Shown here: positions 26,737-36,141 of the stretch, one piece after another
Layout: the number at the start of each line of letters is the position of its first letter
Position numbering within the stretch: position 1 is the first letter of the stretch
NCBI GenBank assembly: GCA_026184435.1
Contig: CP046447.1
DNA length: 64,000 nucleotides
Strand: one strand, 5' to 3'
From: JAADFF01 sp013153035
GTDB taxonomy: Bacteria; Coprothermobacterota; Coprothermobacteria; Coprothermobacterales; JAADFF01
Notes under the pieces: model-generated
The model's database searches: none
The model's input: the letters and a program-made list of their open reading frames with translations, nothing else
What the model was told of the DNA's origin: nothing
Program-made: the position numbers and the translations under genes

Positions 26737-28302
26737 CTATACCTTCTTAATAGAAGATACCAGAGTACTAATACTTTTAAGTATACCTACAAGTTCTGGG
26801 GTGGCACCTTCTTCTGCAATAATATCCTCAAGTTCATGAAGGTCACCGTAGATTTGAGAGATGAGTTTTAGAGCTTCGCTGGTGGCATCTCTTCTAATAG
26901 GCACTGGGTATCTTTCTGGCATGTCAGGTTTAAGAACAACCGAATCTTTGTACTGAGGAATGAGAACCTTATATCCCCTTTTCTTAAGTAAGTTGGCAAA
27001 GGCCAGTCTTTGATCATCTTCACCATGGGTTAAAATGAAGTATGGTTTCGTCTTAAAGAATGTAGCCCATGTTAAAAGATCATCTCTGTCTGCATGGGCA
27101 GAGAAACCATTAATAGTGAATACCTTTGCCCTGACCTTAACTGGTTCTCCAAATATCTTTACAGTCTTGGCACCGTCAACGATAAGACGACCCAGTGTGC
27201 CTTGGGCTTGATAACCTACGAATATAAGTGTAGTTTGTGGTTTCCACAGATTATGTTTAAGATGATGTAGTATGCGTCCACCTGTGCACATTCCACTGCC
27301 AGCTATTATTATGGCGCCGGACACATCATTAAGCTTTTTAGACTCTTGAGAACTTTCTACCATGTGTAGATTGGGAAGATTAAATGGTGAGTCTCCGTCG
27401 ATGAAATATTTCTGGATATATGGTTTGTAAGAGGCTTTGTACTCGTTATATATTTCCGTTGCTTTGCTAGCCAATGGACTATCTAGATATATAGGGACAT
27501 CTTTAGGAAGCTCTCCTGATTCCCAGAGTAGCCTTAACTCGTATAGTATTCTTTGGGTTCTTTCTACGGCAAAAGATGGTATGAGGATGTTGCCACCATT
27601 TTTTAAACCGTTGACTATAGCGTCGCGAAATTCTTTTCTTGTCTCTTCAAGACTTTTATGTTTACGCCCGCCGTATGTTGTTTCCATCACAACATAATCT
27701 GCCTCTTCAATGAGAGTAGGGTCATGAAGCACTTCATTGGGTATTTGACCCAAATCTCCTGAAAATACAATTTTTTCGTTATCCATATGGTCCCATATCT
27801 CTACGCTGGCGGCGCCGAGTATATGTCCTGCATCTCTAAATCTTATTTCTACATGCTCATTTAGTGGATATCTATTGTCGTATGATATAGGAACAACAAG
27901 GGGAAAAACTTTTTCCACATCTTCTGTTGTATAAATAGGCTTGATTTCAGGAAGCCCTTGGCGTACCCTTTTCTTGTTGATACGTTTAATTTCTTCTTCT
28001 TGTACATGGGCAGCATCTAGGAGCATAATTCTTAATAGTTCAGCTGTTTGTGGGGTGGTTATGATTTTCCCTTTAAATCCCCGCTTGACAAGAAGAGGAA
28101 GTCGCCCCGAGTGGTCAAGGTGAGCGTGGGTGAGTATAACATATGGTATTTCTGATGGTTTAAATGGAAATGGAGCGTCGTTTTTGTGTTCGGAATGGCC
28201 CTGAAACATTCCACAATCCACAAGAAACTGAATATTGGTGTCGTGAACAAGATAACATGATCCGGTAACTTCACCGGTTGCACCTAAAAATGTAATTTTC
28301 AC
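26737..28302 (-). CDS. Beta-CASP metallo-beta-lactamase RNase
   Basis: A 521-residue protein with MBL motifs (LTHAHLDHSGRLP, the GHILGAASVE His, FSGDLG) and beta-CASP and C-terminal motifs (METTYGGRKH, GSGMCTGGRILHHL, FSAHADRDDLL, LTHGEDDQR). This is the YsbT/CPSF73-like COG1236 class, which cleaves RNA endo- or exonucleolytically. An extra C-terminal region of about 70 residues (from ERYPVPIRR) is helical. It overlaps the YhaM-type gene by 4 bases, so two RNA-degrading enzymes are translationally coupled. The start is GTG 28302. Confidence 0.9.
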   Translation of the reverse strand: MKITFLGATGEVTGSCYLVHDTNIQFLVDCGMFQGHSEHKNDAPFPFKPSEIPYVILTHAHLDHSGRLPLLVKRGFKGKIITTPQTAELLRIMLLDAAHVQEEEIKRINKKRVRQGLPEIKPIYTTEDVEKVFPLVVPISYDNRYPLNEHVEIRFRDAGHILGAASVEIWDHMDNEKIVFSGDLGQIPNEVLHDPTLIEEADYVVMETTYGGRKHKSLEETRKEFRDAIVNGLKNGGNILIPSFAVERTQRILYELRLLWESGELPKDVPIYLDSPLASKATEIYNEYKASYKPYIQKYFIDGDSPFNLPNLHMVESSQESKKLNDVSGAIIIAGSGMCTGGRILHHLKHNLWKPQTTLIFVGYQAQGTLGRLIVDGAKTVKIFGEPVKVRAKVFTINGFSAHADRDDLLTWATFFKTKPYFILTHGEDDQRLAFANLLKKRGYKVLIPQYKDSVVLKPDMPERYPVPIRRDATSEALKLISQIYGDLHELEDIIAEEGATPELVGILKSISTLVSSIKKV

Positions 28303-29285
28303 TGTGTATCCCTCCCTAAGTGGTAATAAAAAATGCGTTTACTGAAGGCATTGGGAGTTTCTCCCCTGCCTGGTTCATCTGGAGCGCTACCTATAATACT
28401 GTCCATATGAGATTCTAAATCTTCTATTGCGTGAACGATAAGGGCCTCTGGGGTCAAAGGAACAACTGGTGACCCTTTTTCACGCTCGCCATGATGAGAC
28501 AATACTATATGCTTGAGCGCTGTTAGTTTTTCTGGTGCTATAGGTATGTATTTAGATACCTCGATAAGGAGTTCGTATCCCATAGCGATATGTCCAAGAA
28601 GTTCTCCTTCTTCGGTCCATCCTGTGCCAGGAATTTCTCTTTGTTCTAAAATTTTGCCTATATCGTGGATAAGTGCGCCAGCAACGGCAATGTCTCTTAT
28701 AACAAAGTCTTTGTATTCTAAGGCAATTTTTTCGACAAGTCGCGCTGCTTTCACAGAGTGTTCAAGTAAGCCTCCAATTCTGGCATGGTGTATCTTAGAG
28801 GCAGCAGGATAATGCCAGATACGTTTTAAAGTGCTATATAGTTCTGAAGGTATATCTTTTCCAAAGAAAATACCAAGAAGTAGGTTCTTTATCTCATTGT
28901 CCTGTGTTCGATTAATAAGATCTTTTAACTGGTTTTCTATATGTATAAGTTCTTCTTGGCTGAGTGAAGGAAACAGATGTTTTTTTGCCTCAGGAGATAG
29001 TTCATCGATACTATATGTATTCATTATCTCTGTCATATAGAATGTTTTATTGCCGTTATAATTGCCTACATTACCCCTGACACGAATAATGCTTCCACTG
29101 CGAGGAGGCAGAGGGGATTTTAGAAATGCATTTATGCTTCCCGATTTGTCATTGATAATTAGTCGGGAAAAACGCTCTCCTTTTTTCGATGAGAATGTAT
29201 ATGCCTGTGATACATAAACAAGAACGATAACATTTTCCATGCCTTCCTTGAGCTGGTCTATCTTTTTAATCTTTTCTAGATTCAC
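28299..29285 (-). CDS. YhaM-type 3'-5' exoribonuclease (OB fold plus HD domain)
   Basis: A 328-residue protein with an N-terminal OB fold (INDKSGSINAFLK, IIRVRGNVGNYNG), a linker and an HD phosphohydrolase domain: HHARIGGLLEHSVKAA, ALIHDIGK, LGHIAMGYEL, LSHHGE. This is the architecture of YhaM/Cbf1, which trims RNA from the 3' end. The start is GTG 29285, overlapping the stop of the aldolase gene. Assignment of the fold is firm; the RNase role is by family. Confidence 0.87.
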   Translation of the reverse strand: MNLEKIKKIDQLKEGMENVIVLVYVSQAYTFSSKKGERFSRLIINDKSGSINAFLKSPLPPRSGSIIRVRGNVGNYNGNKTFYMTEIMNTYSIDELSPEAKKHLFPSLSQEELIHIENQLKDLINRTQDNEIKNLLLGIFFGKDIPSELYSTLKRIWHYPAASKIHHARIGGLLEHSVKAARLVEKIALEYKDFVIRDIAVAGALIHDIGKILEQREIPGTGWTEEGELLGHIAMGYELLIEVSKYIPIAPEKLTALKHIVLSHHGEREKGSPVVPLTPEALIVHAIEDLESHMDSIIGSAPDEPGRGETPNAFSKRIFYYHLGRDTQ

Positions 29286-29857
29286 TATCTCGCCTCCTTT
29301 AATATTTTATGTGTTACCCATGCCATTGCAACATGTTCAATAGCCTCTAATTTATAATACGCATCCCATAGGCTGGTAGTAGATACTACACTAATGCCAT
29401 GTTTTTCCATGAGTACGGCAATAGCTCCTTCTGCAATTCTATTGGAGATGTCTTCTGCTAGCTCATTGGTACCTGATGGAAAGAAAGGAGATATTGCTAT
29501 TTTCCCTATAAGCATAGAAGTTTCAGGAAAAAGATGGGTGGGTATGTTTGTAGGACCAATTGAGAACCCCATAGCGTATGGGGGATGAGCATGTACCATG
29601 GCTTTTAGATCGGCATTTTTTTGGTAGGTGTATAAATGCATTTTATATTCCGATGATGGTTTGCCTTCTATAAAATTACCATTGATGTCGATGATGGCTA
29701 TATCTTTGGGTGAAAGATTGACTTTGGGAATGCCACCGCGGGTGATATAAATAAGGTCATTTACTCTTATAGATAGGTTGCCTCCGTATCCACCGTTGAG
29801 ATTCTTTTCATAAAGCCTGCCAGCTACGTCTATTATTTCTTGTTTAATATCATCCAT
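29285..29857 (-). CDS. Class II aldolase/adducin family protein
   Basis: A protein of about 190 residues with the class II aldolase motifs: GNLSIR, ITRGGIPKVNLSP, PSSEYKMH and the zinc-binding MVHAHPPYAM, plus a later EKHGISVV His. Relatives include L-fuculose-1-phosphate aldolase, L-ribulose-5-phosphate 4-epimerase and methylthioribulose-1-phosphate dehydratase, and I cannot choose between them. I start it at ATG 29857 because GAGGTGA ends five bases before; the GTG at 29866 lies within that site. It is the first gene of the long minus operon. Confidence 0.85.
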   Translation of the reverse strand: MDDIKQEIIDVAGRLYEKNLNGGYGGNLSIRVNDLIYITRGGIPKVNLSPKDIAIIDINGNFIEGKPSSEYKMHLYTYQKNADLKAMVHAHPPYAMGFSIGPTNIPTHLFPETSMLIGKIAISPFFPSGTNELAEDISNRIAEGAIAVLMEKHGISVVSTTSLWDAYYKLEAIEHVAMAWVTHKILKEAR

Positions 29858-29892
29858 ACGCATCACCTCAATTTTATACGCCTTCTATGAAA

Positions 29893-29901
29893 ATTGTAGC
29901 A
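29893..29901 (-). promoter_or_regulatory. Extended -10 promoter of the long minus-strand operon
   Basis: TGCTACAAT on the minus strand (29901 to 29893) fits an extended -10. It would start a transcript near 29886, about 29 bases before the aldolase ATG. It lies in the 88-base gap between the divergent aldolase and grpE genes. Confidence 0.5.
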
Positions 29902-29945
29902 ATAAGTAGTATATTTATATGGGTAGTTGGAGGTGATGTCATTTT

Positions 29946-30377
29946 ATGAGTATAGAAAGTTTGTGGGAAGATTATGTAGATGAAACTGTTAAAAAGCTGA
30001 ATTTACAGATAGGATATTTGAAAAACGAGCTTGATACTATTCATCATACATATGAGAGAAAATTGGCGCATATGGAGAAAGCTGCTCTTGAAAAGTTTAT
30101 GCAAGATCTTCTACCTGTTCTTGATGATATATGGCAGGGAGCAGTTCATGACAGCTCATGGGCTATGGTATGGGGAAAATTAAAAAATATCCTATCCTCC
30201 CATGACATTAGAGTCATCGATAGTGTTGGTATGGATTTTAATCCTATGGAACATCAAGTTGTTGCTATGGTGGAAGGGGAGCGGGGTAGTAGTGGAAAAG
30301 TGGCTGAAATTATCAGGCCCGGCTACAAAATGGGTGATTTTCTACTGCGTCCTGCTCTTGTAAAAGTGTATAAATAA
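29946..30377 (+). CDS. grpE: Nucleotide exchange factor GrpE
   Basis: A 143-residue protein with the GrpE plan: an N-terminal coiled coil (about 15-60), then KFMQDLLPVLDDI and the beta-wing signature NPMEHQVV...GYKMGDFLLRPALVKV. GrpE exchanges ADP on DnaK. It is shorter than most GrpE proteins because the disordered N-terminus is missing. No dnaK, dnaJ or hrcA is adjacent and no CIRCE operator is seen. The start ATG follows GGAGGTGAT. Confidence 0.92.
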   Translation: MSIESLWEDYVDETVKKLNLQIGYLKNELDTIHHTYERKLAHMEKAALEKFMQDLLPVLDDIWQGAVHDSSWAMVWGKLKNILSSHDIRVIDSVGMDFNPMEHQVVAMVEGERGSSGKVAEIIRPGYKMGDFLLRPALVKVYK

Positions 30378-30396
30378 CATTTGGGAGGTGGAAGTA

Positions 30397-31785
30397 GTGG
30401 TTAATTATGATGCCGTTAAGATTCACTATGAGGTAGTTACTTCTGATTATTATGTCGAAGATGAGGAGATTGCATTTGTTGATGTTGTATTTGGTCAGAG
30501 CGAGAAATTTAGAATGAAACCTGTGGGTGTCCTAGACTATAAAGTATGGATACCTGCAGATGATGTGGAAAAGGTTAGAAGACATGCAGCAAAGGTTGTT
30601 ACCCGTGTGAGGCAGGATGGTAGCGATGTTTTGAAGGTTAAACTACCTGTTAAATTAACGAAAGAAGAACTATTTGCCATTATTGAGGGTATTGGGCTCA
30701 GTGCTTACCAGTTTGTAGACTTTAAATCTGAGGGAGTCAAGGAGCCCAAAGAGGTTGTCTTCCTTGTGCCGGAAGGAGAAGGCTACGAACCAACCGTTGA
30801 AAAAGCCCTCATTATGGTAGAGGCAACAAACTATGCCCGCACTATTGCCAACCAGCCTGCCAATGTAGCTGACCCAGATTGGTTTGAAGATGTTGCCCGT
30901 AAGCTTGCCGAAGAATATGGTTTTGAGATAGAAATTCTTCGTGAAGAAGCCTTAAAACAGGAGGGATACAATCTTATCCTTGCTGTTGGACAGGGTAGTG
31001 TTAAAGAGTCTCGCATTATTCGTCTCACCTACAAAAATGGTGTACCTAAAAAGAAGCTTGCCTTTGTTGGTAAGGGTCTAACATTTGATGCTGGCGGACT
31101 TGACCTCAAGCCACCGACAGCTATGGATGGCATGAAATTTGATAAGAGCGGAGCCGCTATGGTGCTTGGTATTATGAGGGCAATTGCCAAGTTGGGGGTG
31201 AGTGATGTAGAGGTTCATGGTATTCTTGCCCTTGCTGAAAATATGCCAGATGGCGCTTCATATCGTCCCGGTGATGTTATTAGAGCAAAGAATGGAAAAA
31301 CTGTTGAAATTACTAATACCGATGCGGAAGGTAGGCTGGCTCTGGCATCAGCACTTCAGTATGCCGATGGTTTGAAACCTGATATAACTGTTACAATGGC
31401 AACCTTAACAGGTGGTGCTGTGGTTGCACTGGGTTCCTATACTGCAGCTATATTTAGCAATTCTGATGATATTGTTCAAAAAGTTAGAAAGGTTACCCAA
31501 TACACAGGTGAGAAGATGCATAGAATGCCGCTGGATGAAGATCTTAGAGAAAATATGAAAAGTAAGGTTGCAGATATTGTTAATAGTGCAGGTAGAGAAG
31601 GAAGTCCTGTGACAGCAGCTCTCTTCCTGAGAGAGTTTATACCCCAAGATACGGCATGGCTACATATAGATATTGCCGGTACGGCAACAACAAAGAAGCA
31701 ATGGCATTACAATCCTCCAGGCTCTACAGGATTTCCAGTAAGAAGTATGACAGCCCTTGTGGAGTTGATAAGCGGTGAAAGGTAA
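30397..31785 (+). CDS. pepA: Leucyl aminopeptidase (M17)
   Basis: A protein of about 462 residues with the M17 catalytic domain: GKGLTFDAGGLDLKP, FDKSGAA, LALAENMPDG and the signature NTDAEGRL, then TMATLTGGAVVALG. It removes N-terminal residues from peptides using two metal ions. I chose GTG 30397 because the GGGAGGTG site ends six bases upstream; the earlier in-frame GTG lies inside that site. Its end overlaps the next gene by 11 bases. Confidence 0.93.
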   Translation: MVNYDAVKIHYEVVTSDYYVEDEEIAFVDVVFGQSEKFRMKPVGVLDYKVWIPADDVEKVRRHAAKVVTRVRQDGSDVLKVKLPVKLTKEELFAIIEGIGLSAYQFVDFKSEGVKEPKEVVFLVPEGEGYEPTVEKALIMVEATNYARTIANQPANVADPDWFEDVARKLAEEYGFEIEILREEALKQEGYNLILAVGQGSVKESRIIRLTYKNGVPKKKLAFVGKGLTFDAGGLDLKPPTAMDGMKFDKSGAAMVLGIMRAIAKLGVSDVEVHGILALAENMPDGASYRPGDVIRAKNGKTVEITNTDAEGRLALASALQYADGLKPDITVTMATLTGGAVVALGSYTAAIFSNSDDIVQKVRKVTQYTGEKMHRMPLDEDLRENMKSKVADIVNSAGREGSPVTAALFLREFIPQDTAWLHIDIAGTATTKKQWHYNPPGSTGFPVRSMTALVELISGER

Positions 31786-32623
31786 GTTTACATTACTGGC
31801 AGTTATTTTAGTATCTCTTGTATTTGCATTTGTGTCCTGTGGGCAGGTTTCTGCCCCACAGGACTTTTCTCATACCTTTTCACTGAAATGCGATTATGGA
31901 GTGCATGAGGAAGGTCCTGAAGCTATACGATTGTTTCATGATGCATGTATTTCACCATGGAACACACATATTTATCCCTTGATGAATGTCAACTTCAAAG
32001 AAGTAAAGTACGCCATAGCGGTGTCTACCAGTAAGACCCAAACAGCTACTCTTCTTGTACTGTCTACGCCCGATGGAAAAAGGTGGTCTATTCTCCATGC
32101 AGAAAAGGTTGTTGTTAAAGCACCTTATACGACTTTTTCAGGTGATATTAAACTTACAACGACATTAACAATGGCTCGAGCCATAGAGTTTGCTATTGAT
32201 GGTAAGCGTGTGTCTCCTGAGCATCCCGATGGTGTTATGCTTATTTATAGTGAATTTGTTCTTCCCCGTTATAAACGCCCACGGTGTACGTTGCAGAATA
32301 GGGCTATTGGTTCTCTTGTGTCCACCTATCTTTACAGAAAGGTATGGGTACATGATATCGGATGTCAGGTATATGTAGAAAAATTGCCTATAAAGGTAAG
32401 AGTTATTAATGCCCCCGCGACAGCAACGGTATATGTTCTTACAGAAACTGGTACATTATCAAGGGATTGGCAAGTTGTTGGTACTATGTCTCTTCCATCT
32501 GAGGGGATAGTTTATACATCTACATTCACAGTTAACGGTAATGTGAGATTTGTGAAAATACAAACATCCCAGCTTTCTGATTATTCCTGGGTGGTTACCT
32601 CTAAGATAGGATCTAAGAAATAA
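31775..32623 (+). CDS. Predicted lipoprotein of unknown function
   Basis: A 282-residue protein with a hydrophobic signal peptide and a lipobox-like FVSC at about residue 22, so it is probably anchored by lipidation. The mature part is beta-rich with four further cysteines, including CDYGVHEEG and ISPWN segments. No family was recognised. The start is GTG 31775 within the end of the aminopeptidase gene, so expression is probably coupled. Confidence 0.6.
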   Translation: MKGKFTLLAVILVSLVFAFVSCGQVSAPQDFSHTFSLKCDYGVHEEGPEAIRLFHDACISPWNTHIYPLMNVNFKEVKYAIAVSTSKTQTATLLVLSTPDGKRWSILHAEKVVVKAPYTTFSGDIKLTTTLTMARAIEFAIDGKRVSPEHPDGVMLIYSEFVLPRYKRPRCTLQNRAIGSLVSTYLYRKVWVHDIGCQVYVEKLPIKVRVINAPATATVYVLTETGTLSRDWQVVGTMSLPSEGIVYTSTFTVNGNVRFVKIQTSQLSDYSWVVTSKIGSKK

Positions 32624-32635
32624 GGAGGTGATAGT

Positions 32636-33001
32636 ATGCCAGTTATAAAAGTACAGGGTGGTAACTGGGAGCGTTACGACAGATTGGTATGGAAAATTGT
32701 TGAAAAGGCAGTGGCATTGCTAGGTGGTCCGAGGCATCTGATTCTTCATCGTAATCTCACATGGCTTCCTTCTCTCGTAGAGGCAGCATATGTATGGCTT
32801 CTCTATGACATGGGTAAGAAAACCCAGAAAGAGATCGCCGCTCTCTTGGGACTTACACCAACTACTGTTTCCAAGATACTTTCTGCCAAACCTGAGGAAG
32901 TACGAAAGAAAATAGAAGAGGGAGCAGATATTGATACCCATGTAGCTGGTGGATTAGCTCGTTGGGCATATGAGGAGCTAAAGAAGGAGTGTGATTTGTA
33001 G
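32636..33001 (+). CDS. Small helix-turn-helix regulator
   Basis: A 121-residue protein. A clear HTH lies at about residues 63-83 (TQKEIAALLGLTPTTVSKIL), followed by a helical acidic tail. The N-terminal half is not recognised. It overlaps the ECF transporter gene by one base, which suggests it regulates uptake of the same substrate, or is a helper protein of the transporter. The start ATG follows AAGGAGGTGAT. Confidence 0.75.
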   Translation: MPVIKVQGGNWERYDRLVWKIVEKAVALLGGPRHLILHRNLTWLPSLVEAAYVWLLYDMGKKTQKEIAALLGLTPTTVSKILSAKPEEVRKKIEEGADIDTHVAGGLARWAYEELKKECDL

Positions 33002-33600
33002 TGAAAAGGGAATTGGGTTCGCTGAAATCTCTCTTACTTGATGCTGTGTTTGTTGCCACAGCTGTTGTGTTAGCAACTGTTTTGCATGCTATTGGTGGTA
33101 GAGTGGCTGGTACCATGTGGGTACCTATGTGGTGGGGAGCGTTTGTAGCAGGTATGCTTCTTGGACCTATTCATGGTTTTGTTGTTGGATTTTTAACACC
33201 ACTTGTATCATTTATCGTTAGAGGAATGCCACCATATCCGTTCTGGCTTATATTTGCCATAGAAATTGGTATATATGGTTTTATGTGGGGAGCATCGTCT
33301 GCAATCATAGGAAAAATCAATCGGGATAGTTATGTTTCTCTCTATATTTCTTCTGTTATTGGCTTTATAATGGGTAAACTCGCAGCGGCACTTGTCTTAA
33401 TGTTTGTTATTCCTCCCCTTGCCCCGAAAATGGCATCAAATTTCTTTGTCGCCTTTATGAGTGTACTTGTTTACTGGACTTTGAAGTCTTTACCTGGTAT
33501 AATACTCATTCTTGCTATAGGTCCCATAGTTGTGAAGCAACTTAGTGCTATAGTAAATGTGGATAGCAATAAATTCGAAAATCGTTTGGAGAGTGAGTAA
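33001..33600 (+). CDS. ECF transporter substrate-specific (S) component
   Basis: A 199-residue membrane protein with about six hydrophobic helices. The pattern GAFVAGMLLGPIHGFVVGF followed by GMPPYPFW is typical of ECF vitamin transporter S components. The ligand could be thiamine precursor, another vitamin or a metal. The energising A, A' and T subunits are not in the window, so it likely shares them. It starts at GTG 33001, overlapping the HTH gene stop. Confidence 0.8.
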   Translation: MKRELGSLKSLLLDAVFVATAVVLATVLHAIGGRVAGTMWVPMWWGAFVAGMLLGPIHGFVVGFLTPLVSFIVRGMPPYPFWLIFAIEIGIYGFMWGASSAIIGKINRDSYVSLYISSVIGFIMGKLAAALVLMFVIPPLAPKMASNFFVAFMSVLVYWTLKSLPGIILILAIGPIVVKQLSAIVNVDSNKFENRLESE

Positions 33601-33602
33601 AC

Positions 33603-34409
33603 ATGGATACAGGCAGAGAGGTTAATATACGAAAGTATCTTGCCATGTGTGGAATAGATTCCCGTCGCAAGGTGGAAAAACTTATAAGAGAGGGTAATAT
33701 CCGTATTAACGGAAGGCTTGCTAAGCCTACCGATAATGTAAAAATTGGTGTGGATAGGGTAACACTGGGTGGTAAGGTGCTAAAACCAGAACCTCCTGTC
33801 TATATTCTTTTTCATAAGCCCAAAGGTATTATTACCTCTAAAAAGGATGAAAAAGGTCGTATGACTGTCATGGATATGCTTCGTGGTGTGGTTATGGCCA
33901 ATATCTTTCCTGTTGGTCGCCTTGATAGAGACAGTGAGGGGCTCCTTCTCATTACCAACGATGGGGATTTTGCCGATCTTATGTTGCATCCTCGTTATGG
34001 TAAAGAAAAGATATACGAGGTATTTGTTGATGGACATATTACGGCTAAAGATATTAAACAGATGAAAGAAGGTGTCTCCACTGGTGGCGAGTTATTAAAA
34101 GCCAAGGATGTCAAGATTCTTAGAAAGGGAATGGGAAAGACACTGCTTGAAATCACTTTGTCTGAAGGGAAGAAAAGACATATTAGACGTATGCTGGGTG
34201 CTCTAGGAAAGAAAGTTATTACACTCAAACGTATTTCCTTTGGCCCATTCACACTGAAGGGTATTCAGAAACCGGGAACATATAGATTTTTAACTGACAA
34301 GGAGATAAAGAACATCGTTGAACCATTGAAAAAGCAGTTTTATGAAAAACAAAGAACACGGAAAGGGCGTGGCAATAACCATCACCGCAGAAGGGGTGGG
34401 AGGCGATAG
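33603..34409 (+). CDS. rluB: RsuA/RluB-family pseudouridine synthase
   Basis: A 268-residue protein. An S4 RNA-binding domain (NIRKYLAMCGIDSRRKVEKLIREG) comes first. The catalytic domain follows, with PVGRLDRDSEGLLLITNDG (Asp nucleophile in RLDRDSEG), TLSEGKKRHIRRML and LKRISFGP. A very basic Arg/His-rich tail ends the protein and may bind rRNA. RluB-type enzymes modify 23S rRNA; RsuA acts on 16S. The two cannot be told apart with certainty. The start ATG is three bases after the ECF gene. Confidence 0.9.
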   Translation: MDTGREVNIRKYLAMCGIDSRRKVEKLIREGNIRINGRLAKPTDNVKIGVDRVTLGGKVLKPEPPVYILFHKPKGIITSKKDEKGRMTVMDMLRGVVMANIFPVGRLDRDSEGLLLITNDGDFADLMLHPRYGKEKIYEVFVDGHITAKDIKQMKEGVSTGGELLKAKDVKILRKGMGKTLLEITLSEGKKRHIRRMLGALGKKVITLKRISFGPFTLKGIQKPGTYRFLTDKEIKNIVEPLKKQFYEKQRTRKGRGNNHHRRRGGRR

Positions 34410-34411
34410 CC

Positions 34412-35104
34412 GTGAAGCTAACAATTCTTTATGATAATGAACCGAAAAATGGTTTAAAGCCTGATTGGGGTTTTTCTGCCCTTATAGAGACCGATAGTGG
34501 TAAAAGAGTGCTTTTTGATGCTGGAGAGAAACCGGATATTCTGAAATACAATATAGAAACACTGGGAATATTGAAGCCCGGTGAGTATATAGATCATCTT
34601 GTTATATCTCATGCTCACCACGACCATATAGGTGGTCTCCCTTATGTGTTTTCTGCATTTTCTATAGGGCATGTATGGTTACCCCGTGATGCTGTTATTG
34701 CAGGTATTCCTGACGAATCCATGGTTCATAGAGATGCAGAAGGTTGGATTGAAGAAGGTGTATATCTTCTAAAGAACCTGCCTTCTCGGGCAATTATGGA
34801 ACAGGCCCTATATCTTAGAGGCGATCATGATGTGCTTCTTGTTGGTTGTAATCATCCAGGTCTTTATACAGTTCTTGAACAAGTTAATAGTCGCATGGGT
34901 AAATATCCCGATTGGGTCATTGGAGGACTTCATCTGTATAGAACTCCTGGTCATATTATAGAGAAGATGTGGAATGATCTGCGATATAAACTAAAAAAGG
35001 TTGCCCCATTGCATTGTAGTGGTGATAGAGCGAGACGAAGACTTGCTCTTGATTGGAAAGAAGGATATCTTGATGTAGGATTGGGAGACACTATAGAAAT
35101 ATAA
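34412..35104 (+). CDS. COG1237-type metallo-beta-lactamase-fold hydrolase
   Basis: A 230-residue MBL-fold protein with the metal site ISHAHHDHIGGL, a LLVGCNHPGLYTVLE segment and the later GGLHLYR. This pattern is that of COG1237, which includes archaeal dihydropterin synthases, but members in bacteria are poorly defined. The start is GTG 34412 after GGGAGGCGAT. The gene ends just before a bidirectional terminator. Confidence 0.8.
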   Translation: MKLTILYDNEPKNGLKPDWGFSALIETDSGKRVLFDAGEKPDILKYNIETLGILKPGEYIDHLVISHAHHDHIGGLPYVFSAFSIGHVWLPRDAVIAGIPDESMVHRDAEGWIEEGVYLLKNLPSRAIMEQALYLRGDHDVLLVGCNHPGLYTVLEQVNSRMGKYPDWVIGGLHLYRTPGHIIEKMWNDLRYKLKKVAPLHCSGDRARRRLALDWKEGYLDVGLGDTIEI

Positions 35105-35105
35105 A

Positions 35106-35125
35106 AAGGGGGCACGAGCCCCCTT
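35106..35125. terminator. Bidirectional intrinsic terminator
   Basis: An 8-bp stem (AAGGGGGC with GCCCCCTT) and a 4-base loop ACGA lie between the ends of two convergent genes. An A-run lies on the left and TTATTTTATTT on the right, so it can stop transcription from both sides. Confidence 0.85.
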
Positions 35126-35128
35126 ATT

Positions 35129-36109
35129 TTATTTCTTCAAAACCTCGGGATTAACAATATTTTCAGGTATTTTTCCCGTTAGCACGGCTACGATACTAGA
35201 TGCTGCCATCTGAGCCATCTTTCCCCTTGTTTCTTCTGAAGCACTGCCTATATGTGGTGTTAGTACAACATTATCCATTTTTATAAGCTCGGGATGGATC
35301 TTAGGTTCATGTTCAAAGACATCAAGTCCTGCTCCTTTGATTTCTCCATTTTTTAGTGCCCACACAAGCGCCTCTTCATCTACTATAGGGCCGCGGGCGA
35401 TGTTTATGAGATAGGCACTATTTTTCATCTTTTGGAATGCCTCTTTGTTTAAGAGGTGTCTATTTTCTGGTGTTAGTTTGGCACATATTACAATAAAATC
35501 ACTTTCTTTTAGCAGAGTATCCAAGTCTGCTTGTTTTGCATTTAGTTGTCTTTCAGTTTCCTCATCAGCTTTTATTGGATCATAGTAGAGCACGTTCATA
35601 TCGAATCCTTTTGCCCTTTTAGCAACAGTTCTGCCTATGCGACCAAATCCTATGATTCCCAATGTTTTACCGTGAACATCTGTGCCCAGCATAAGCATAG
35701 GCCCCCATGTTTTCCACTGTCCACTGCGAGCATATTGGTCTGCCTCTACAACTCTTCTTGCAATAGCCATCAATAGTGCCCAACCAAAATCTGCTGTTGT
35801 ATCGGTAAGTACGCCCGGGGTGTTAGTAACGATTATCCCCCTCTTTGTAGCCTCATCGATATCAATATTGTCGTATCCTACCGCATAGTTAGCTACAATT
35901 TTTAGGTTTTCTCCTGCAGCATCGAATACTTCTTTATCAATCTTGTCTGTAAGAAGACTGAGTATTGCGTCAGCTCCTTGTACTCTGCGCAACAGTTCTT
36001 CTCTACTTGGTGGAAGTTCATCTTCATGAATGTAGATGTCCCATCCCCTCTCTTTTAGAAGTTTTAAACCTTCTTCTGGTATTCGCCTTGTGACATAAAT
36101 GTACGGCAT
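35129..36109 (-). CDS. D-2-hydroxyacid dehydrogenase (glyoxylate/hydroxypyruvate reductase)
   Basis: A 326-residue NAD(P)-dependent dehydrogenase. NAD-binding GIIGFGRIGRTVAKRAKGF is at about 150. The catalytic triad is visible as Arg in NIARGPIVDEEAL, Glu in DVFEHEP and His in LTPHIGSASEETR. N-terminal YVTRRIPEEGLKLL is typical of GyaR-type glyoxylate reductases. It is divergent from a glycerate kinase gene, which supports a hydroxypyruvate-to-glycerate step. The start ATG follows GGAGGGGAG. Confidence 0.9.
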   Translation of the reverse strand: MPYIYVTRRIPEEGLKLLKERGWDIYIHEDELPPSREELLRRVQGADAILSLLTDKIDKEVFDAAGENLKIVANYAVGYDNIDIDEATKRGIIVTNTPGVLTDTTADFGWALLMAIARRVVEADQYARSGQWKTWGPMLMLGTDVHGKTLGIIGFGRIGRTVAKRAKGFDMNVLYYDPIKADEETERQLNAKQADLDTLLKESDFIVICAKLTPENRHLLNKEAFQKMKNSAYLINIARGPIVDEEALVWALKNGEIKGAGLDVFEHEPKIHPELIKMDNVVLTPHIGSASEETRGKMAQMAASSIVAVLTGKIPENIVNPEVLKK

Positions 36110-36141
36110 ATTCTCCCCTCCTTTACATATTTCTCACAAGT

